From the NCBI GenBank assembly GCA_002306945.1, contig DBTH01000128.1:1-28419 (forward strand): a stretch of 28,419 nt of DNA. Direction: 5' to 3'. The notes beneath the pieces are model-generated. The model saw only the letters and a list, made by a program, of their open reading frames with translations, searched no databases and was not told the origin of the DNA. Position numbers and translations under genes: made by a program. Below are positions 24,175 to 28,419 of the stretch, in pieces. The DNA is from Methylacidiphilaceae bacterium UBA1321 (lineage in GTDB: Bacteria > Verrucomicrobiota > Verrucomicrobiia > Methylacidiphilales > UBA1321). Every line of letters starts with the position of its first letter. The first letter of the stretch is position 1.

Positions 24175-25482
24175 ATGAGCCGACTCATTCGTCTGATTAT
24201 AGCCGTGTTTGTCTGTGTGGAAGTTACGATGCCGGTGTATTTGAGTGCGGTATCTTTGAGTTATCCGGTTGTCGATACGGGGCAGAATTGTTCTTTTGAT
24301 CGTTTGGGTGAAATTCCTGCTCCTTCGCCGGGGATGCCTTTCTTCGGACAGGATGCGCAATATCAGGGTTTAGTTCCGACGTACAAGGATAATGGCGATG
24401 GGACGGTGACCGATCTGGCGACAGGCTTGATGTGGCAGAAAACGCCAGGCCCGAAATTGACATGGGATGAGGCGATGGCGTCGGTTGGCCAGTTTAACCG
24501 GGAGAGACTGGGCGGTTATTCGGATTGGCGATTACCGAACATCAAGGAGCTTTATTCGCTGATTCTTTTTATCGGAAGCGATCCGCGCCCGGATTTGGCT
24601 TCGAGTGAAAGCAATGTTCCTTATCTGGATCGGTCGGTTTTTGATTTCAGCTATGGCGATCCGTCGAAGGGGGAGCGGATTATTGATGCGCAATATTGGT
24701 CTTCGACTCGGTATGTTTCGCGGACGATGCAAGGTCAGCGAACAGCGTTTGGGGTGAATTTTGCGGACGGTCGCATCAAAGGGTACGGTCTGGAAGGATC
24801 ACCGGATTCTTCTGGACGACGCCATGGCAAGACGGCTTTTGTGCGTTATGTGCGTGGAGCGACAGGTTACGGGGTGAATCATTTTGTCGATAACGGGGAC
24901 GGAACGATTTCGGATACGGCAACGGGTTTGATGTGGACCAAGGACGACAGCGGCAAGGGGCTGGATTGGGAGCAGGCGTTGCGGTTTGCGCAGAAGAATA
25001 AGACGTCCGGGTATACGGATTGGCGGCTACCGAACGCGAAGGAGTTGCAAAGTATCGTTGATTATACGCGTTCGCCCGATACGAGTCGTTCAGCGGCTAT
25101 CGATCCGCTTTTTGCAACAACAGAGATCAAAAATGAAGCGGGGCAGGCGGATTATCCTTATTATTGGTCCAGTACGACGCATTCGAATCCTCCGGGTCGC
25201 TGCGATACGGCGGTTTACATTGCTTTTGGCCGGGCTCCGGGTTACATGGGATTTCCTCCTGGAAACAGGGAAAATTTGAAGTTCATGGACGTGCATGGAG
25301 CGGGAGCTCAACGTTCCGATCCGAAGGCGGGTGATCCGGCCAATTTCCCCAAGGGACGCGGTCCGCAGGGAGACGTGATCCGGATTTACAATTTCGTGCG
25401 TTGTGTGCGTGGGGGAACGTCTGCGATCAATCCGGCAACATCCGGAAATCGTAGTGATGCCTCGGCATCGCAGGGAAATTGA
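24175..25482 (+). CDS. Exported protein with two DUF1566 (Lcl C-terminal-like) domains
   Basis: The 435-residue protein has a signal peptide (residues 1 to about 25). It then has two copies of the DUF1566 domain. Copy one runs from DNGDGTVTDLATGLMWQK through GYSDWRLPNIKELYSLI and AQYWSSTR to FVRYVRG. Copy two runs from DNGDGTISDTATGLMWTK through GYTDWRLPNAKELQSIV and YYWSST to FVRCVRGG. The domain is found in secreted or surface proteins and has a C-type-lectin-like or Lcl-like appearance; the ligand is not known. It is transcribed away from the S24 repressor. No lipobox or anchor is seen, so the product is probably periplasmic or released. Confidence 0.87.
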   Translation: MSRLIRLIIAVFVCVEVTMPVYLSAVSLSYPVVDTGQNCSFDRLGEIPAPSPGMPFFGQDAQYQGLVPTYKDNGDGTVTDLATGLMWQKTPGPKLTWDEAMASVGQFNRERLGGYSDWRLPNIKELYSLILFIGSDPRPDLASSESNVPYLDRSVFDFSYGDPSKGERIIDAQYWSSTRYVSRTMQGQRTAFGVNFADGRIKGYGLEGSPDSSGRRHGKTAFVRYVRGATGYGVNHFVDNGDGTISDTATGLMWTKDDSGKGLDWEQALRFAQKNKTSGYTDWRLPNAKELQSIVDYTRSPDTSRSAAIDPLFATTEIKNEAGQADYPYYWSSTTHSNPPGRCDTAVYIAFGRAPGYMGFPPGNRENLKFMDVHGAGAQRSDPKAGDPANFPKGRGPQGDVIRIYNFVRCVRGGTSAINPATSGNRSDASASQGN

Positions 25483-25499
25483 AGAAGTTGCGCACGGAA

Positions 25500-25519
25500 C
25501 CTCTTTACAAGGAAAGAGG
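25500..25519 (+). terminator. Inverted repeat after the DUF1566 gene
   Basis: CCTCTTT (25500-25506) and AAAGAGG (25513-25519) form a perfect 7-bp stem around ACAAGG, 17 nt past the stop codon. No T-run follows. It may be a transcript-end hairpin between the two convergent genes. Confidence 0.35.
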
Positions 25520-25578
25520 CCCGTTTGGGGTTCTCGTCGTCTCCCGCCTCGGACGGGCGAGAGGCACCGTGACGGCAA

Positions 25579-25926
25579 TTATTTGACTTTGGGGGCATCG
25601 CCCCAGAGTTCTTCGAGAGCGTAGACGGGGCGCCTAGTTTCGTGGAAGATGTGGACGAGGACGTCGCCGTAGTCGACGACGATCCATTGGCTGGCGGCAA
25701 AGCCGTCAGTAGCCTGGGGGCGCACCTGGTAGTCGTCCTTGAGTTTTTTCTCAATGCCGTTGGCGATAGCCTTGATTTGCGGCTCGGATTGGGCGGAGAG
25801 GATGACGAAGAAATCCGTCATGGTGGAGATGCCGCGCAGGTCGATGATGACCGGGTCGAGGGCTTTTTTATCGAGGGCGATTTCGCGACAGAGTTTGGCG
25901 AGGGAGAGTCCGGAAGGTTTTTTCAC
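25579..25926 (-). CDS. rsfS: Ribosomal silencing factor RsfS
   Basis: The protein has the RsfS/YbeB core: DKKALDPVIIDLRGISTMTD, then FFVILSAQSEPQIKAIANGI, DGFAASQWIVVDYGDVLVHI and FHETRRPVYALEELWGDAP. RsfS binds ribosomal protein L14 (uL14) and blocks subunit joining during starvation. The start is uncertain. I give the GTG at 25926, which lies just after the nadD stop and yields 115 residues, a normal family length. TTG codons at 25956 and 25968 would extend it and overlap nadD by up to 38 nt. The nadD-rsfS pairing is common in bacteria and supports the call. Confidence 0.92.
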   Translation of the reverse strand: MKKPSGLSLAKLCREIALDKKALDPVIIDLRGISTMTDFFVILSAQSEPQIKAIANGIEKKLKDDYQVRPQATDGFAASQWIVVDYGDVLVHIFHETRRPVYALEELWGDAPKVK

Positions 25927-25930
25927 AAGT

Positions 25931-26533
25931 TCAATGATAGAGGTGCGTTCGTTCAATATACGCGGCAACGGGAGCGGTTACGAGATGATTAATCGGTAAT
26001 TTTCGCATCGCGCGCGCGCGTATTTCCGATGCCGATATATCCACACGGCGCGCCTGAGGCAAGCGGATAAAACCGGCCAGGGGGCGGCGCGGGGTCTTTT
26101 CGCGATCCATGACGACGAATGTCACTTTGCGATGCAACCCTTTATAGTCCTTCCATGTCTTCAACTTCGGCAATTGGTCGGCCCCGATGATCCAGAAGAG
26201 TTGGGCACGGGGAAAGGCGGCCTGGATTTCGCCAACGGTGTCGATGGCGTAGGAGGGGCCGGGCCGGTCGATCTCGCAGCGGGATAGCCAGAAGTGTGGC
26301 CAATCGCGCAGGGTGGCCCGGAGCATGGCGAGACGGTGTTTGGCCGGGGAAGGCGGGTTACCAAGCTTGTGGGGGGATTGGCCGCAAGGGACAAACAGGA
26401 CGGCGTCGAGATGCAGTTGTTCGCGGACGTCCTGGGCCAGGATCAGGTGACCCAGATGGATCGGGTCAAAGGTGCCCCCGTAGATGCCGAGGCGCAAAGG
26501 GGTTCGCCGAGTGTGAGGCAATGATTTACTCAT
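25931..26533 (-). CDS. nadD: Nicotinate-nucleotide adenylyltransferase NadD
   Basis: The 200-residue enzyme adenylates nicotinate mononucleotide with ATP to form deamido-NAD. It has the nucleotidyltransferase motif GIYGGTFDPIHLGHL (residues 16-30), the segment VPCGQSPHK, the central PSYAIDTVGEI and WIIGADQLPKLKTW motifs, and the ISASEIRARA motif (the ISSTxIR signature) near the end. The length is normal. It begins at the ATG at 26533 and is transcribed divergently from the first pilT gene. The rsfS gene follows directly, a widely conserved pair. Confidence 0.95.
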   Translation of the reverse strand: MSKSLPHTRRTPLRLGIYGGTFDPIHLGHLILAQDVREQLHLDAVLFVPCGQSPHKLGNPPSPAKHRLAMLRATLRDWPHFWLSRCEIDRPGPSYAIDTVGEIQAAFPRAQLFWIIGADQLPKLKTWKDYKGLHRKVTFVVMDREKTPRRPLAGFIRLPQARRVDISASEIRARAMRKLPINHLVTAPVAAYIERTHLYH

Positions 26534-26605
26534 CTTAGCTTATCTGTTAAAAATGACCTTTGCGTTTTTGTGTAGTTTTTGCAAGTCTCAAGACGCTTTA
26601 CTTCT

Positions 26606-27979
26606 ATGTCGTCAGTCTATAACGAGTACGTTTTATCGACCGCCTTGTCGCAGGGCTGGATTAACCAGGATCAACACGCTTCGGCAGTGCACGCGTTGGC
26701 GCAATTACCGAACATTTCCGCTCTCGATTTCCTCCACGAGCAGCAATTGCTGACCAACGAGCAAGCCGGGGCTTTGCGCAAAGCCATTGAGGACTCCCAG
26801 CACGCGGCGACTCAACAGCAGCCTCCCGCCACCTCGGCCCCGCAGCAACAGGCCACCGCTGCCGCGTCCAGGACGACCACTGCCGCCGCCCCCGCGGTCG
26901 CCCCGATTGCCGAGGGGTTCAACCACGTGAACGATTTCCTGCGTTACGCGCAGCAACTCGGCGCGTCCGACGTCCACCTCGGTGTCAGCGCCCCCCCCCT
27001 CATGCGCCTCAACGGGCGATTGAAACCGCTTTGGGATGGCGCACCGCTCTTTCACAAGGAACAGACCGAGTCGCTCATCCGCGGATTCCTCACCCCGGCG
27101 CAATGGCATCATCTCGAAGAACAGCGTTACATCGAATTCTCCTATGCCGCCGAAGGACTGGGCCGCTTCCGTACCAGCGTCGTCCAACAGCGCAAGGGCT
27201 ATGATGTCGTCTTTCGTATCGTCAACAGCGTCGTGCGCAGCATGGACGAACTCGGCCTGCCTGATGTTCTTAAGACCCTCATCCGCTACCACAACGGTCT
27301 GGTTCTGGTCACCGGCCCGGTCGGCAGCGGTAAATCGACCACGCTGGCTTCCATGATCGACGAGATCAACAAGGAACGTCACGACCATATCATCACCCTC
27401 GAAGATCCAATCGAATACCTCTTCACCTCCAAGGGCTGCCAGGTCACCCAGCGCGAGGTTCACACCCACACCGAATCCTTCGGCGCGGCTCTGCGCGGTT
27501 CCCTTCGTGAAGATCCCGACGTCATCATGGTCGGTGAAATGCGCGATCTGGAGACCATCAGTCTGGCCATCACCGCATCCGAAACCGGTCACTTGGTGCT
27601 CGGCACCCTCCACACCAGCAGCGCCGCCCGCACCCTCGACCGCGTGCTCGACGCCTTCCCCATCGAACAACAGGCCCAGATCCGCATCATGGTGGCCGAA
27701 TCGTTGCGCGGCATCGTCAGCCAGCAACTTGTTCCCCGCGCCGACGGCCAGGGCCGCGCCTTGGCGATGGAAATCCTCGTCAACAGCCCTGCGGTCGCCA
27801 ATCTCATCCGCGAATCCAAGACCTTCATGCTGCCCGGCGTCATGCAGACCGGCAAACGCCAGGGCATGCGCCTCATGGACGACGCCCTGATGGAACTGCT
27901 CAGCGAGGGAATCATCTCCGCCGACGAAGCCTTCGACCGCGCCGAGCAGAAAAAGTTGTTTGAACCGTACCTGAAGTAA
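26606..27979 (+). CDS. PilT-type pilus retraction ATPase with N-terminal extension
   Basis: I start at the ATG at 26606 (457 residues); a TTG at 26579 is possible. The first 60 or so residues form a helical domain, followed by a Gln/Ala/Thr/Pro-rich linker (about 70-105). The PilT core begins at NDFLRYAQQLGASDVHLGVS. It has Walker A TGPVGSGKSTT, an Asp box around ITLEDPIEYL, Walker B DPDVIMVGEMRDLETI, a His box HLVLGTLHTSSAARTLDRVL and ANLIRESKTFML. PilT-family hexamers power pilus retraction and twitching. The Walker A loop has PV where PT is common. A second PilT-type gene follows 30 nt later. Confidence 0.92.
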   Translation: MSSVYNEYVLSTALSQGWINQDQHASAVHALAQLPNISALDFLHEQQLLTNEQAGALRKAIEDSQHAATQQQPPATSAPQQQATAAASRTTTAAAPAVAPIAEGFNHVNDFLRYAQQLGASDVHLGVSAPPLMRLNGRLKPLWDGAPLFHKEQTESLIRGFLTPAQWHHLEEQRYIEFSYAAEGLGRFRTSVVQQRKGYDVVFRIVNSVVRSMDELGLPDVLKTLIRYHNGLVLVTGPVGSGKSTTLASMIDEINKERHDHIITLEDPIEYLFTSKGCQVTQREVHTHTESFGAALRGSLREDPDVIMVGEMRDLETISLAITASETGHLVLGTLHTSSAARTLDRVLDAFPIEQQAQIRIMVAESLRGIVSQQLVPRADGQGRALAMEILVNSPAVANLIRESKTFMLPGVMQTGKRQGMRLMDDALMELLSEGIISADEAFDRAEQKKLFEPYLK

Positions 27980-28009
27980 CCCCACTCCCCATTCCCGACC
28001 GCAACTGTT

Positions 28010-28419
28010 ATGGCTCACCAAATCGACGCTTTCTTTCAAGTGCTCATCGACCACCACGGGTCCGACTTGCACCTGGCCGAAGGACAACCGCCCAAAATCC
28101 GCGTCAACGGCGACATCGAGGCCATCCGCGAAGAAGTCCTCACCCACGAGGAAATGAGAGTCCTTCTGAGCCAAATCTGCCCCGCCAACCGCTGGGAAAC
28201 CTTCTTGGAAAAAGGCGACATGGACTTCGCCTACGAGATGAGCAAGGAAGCCCGTTTCCGTTGCAACTTCCTCAAACAGATTCACGGCCTCGGCGCTGTC
28301 TTCCGTCTCATCCCGACCAAGATTGCCACCATTGAGGACCTCAACATTCCTCCCGTCATCAAACGTTTCGGCCATCTCACCGGCGGACTCGTCCTGGTCA
28401 CCGGCCCGACCGGTTCCGG
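28010..28419 (+). CDS. Second PilT-type ATPase (partial, 3' end outside window)
   Basis: The frame from the ATG at 28010 (136 codons visible) gives the PilT N-terminal domain: FFQVLIDHHGSDLHLAEGQP, KIRVNGDIEAI, MDFAYEMSKEARFRCNFLKQ and GAVFRLIPTKI. It reaches the Walker A segment, LVLVTGPTGS, at the window edge. It lacks the N-terminal extension of the upstream paralogue. The two genes probably form one operon. The catalytic half cannot be judged. Confidence 0.93.
   Translation, partial: MAHQIDAFFQVLIDHHGSDLHLAEGQPPKIRVNGDIEAIREEVLTHEEMRVLLSQICPANRWETFLEKGDMDFAYEMSKEARFRCNFLKQIHGLGAVFRLIPTKIATIEDLNIPPVIKRFGHLTGGLVLVTGPTGS

Noticed and set aside
26705..28375. Long open frame (556 codons) on the minus strand
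   Set aside because: It is antisense to two clear PilT genes. Its Glu/Gly/Val/Asp-rich translation has no recognised domain and reflects the codon bias of the opposite strand.
1..28419. CRISPR array, insertion sequence or prophage module
   Set aside because: I saw no regular short repeats with spacers, no transposase, no integrase and no phage structural genes. The S24 repressor alone does not make a prophage.

Overview
The window most likely comes from a Verrucomicrobiota chromosome, probably class Opitutae or a relative. I base this on several PEP-CTERM-sorted surface proteins with T5SS/PEP-CTERM-associated repeats, a pseudopilin ending in an H-x9-DG-type motif, a PocR-AraC regulator, tandem PilT ATPases and frequent gene starts without a clear Shine-Dalgarno sequence. 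The assignment rests on family content only. Almost everything from 1 to about 21,660 is on the minus strand, so transcription there runs from high to low coordinates.

Layout. (1) Positions 1-8192 hold a minus-strand run of four repeat-rich exported proteins (three with PEP-CTERM signals, one without), a pseudopilin, and an iron/cobalamin-type ABC importer (binding protein plus a FecCD permease cut by the window edge). (2) Positions 8307-8960 have no recognisable gene but contain several strong inverted repeats; a small DUF2292/YezD-family gene follows at 8961-9203. (3) Positions 9416-18983 hold a nine-gene, tightly packed operon: an FKBP lipoprotein, a polytopic-membrane/SPFH fusion, an HflC-like protein, an HflK-like protein, a P1B-type metal ATPase with an unusual Ile-Pro-Cys motif, and the cobalt ECF importer CbiM-CbiN-CbiQ-CbiO. 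(4) Positions 19050-21664 hold two genes: a secreted metallophosphoesterase with a C-terminal dockerin, and next to it a small cohesin-like protein with a PEP-CTERM anchor. A divergent PocR-AraC regulator (21899-22876) faces them. (5) The right side is more ordinary: tRNA-Val(CAC), an XRE-S24 autocleaving repressor with a palindromic operator candidate, a double-DUF1566 exported protein, rsfS, nadD and two consecutive pilT genes, the last cut by the window edge.

How the genes may work together. The most interesting unit is the SPFH trio, metal ATPase and cobalt ECF operon. It could combine metal import, metal export and membrane-scaffold or protease-control functions under one promoter. The second is a self-contained cohesin/dockerin pair that could dock a phosphoesterase on the cell surface through a PEP-CTERM anchor. 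The left-hand run links surface adhesin-like proteins and a pseudopilin to a metal-chelate importer. All three functional readings are inferences from family membership and gene order.
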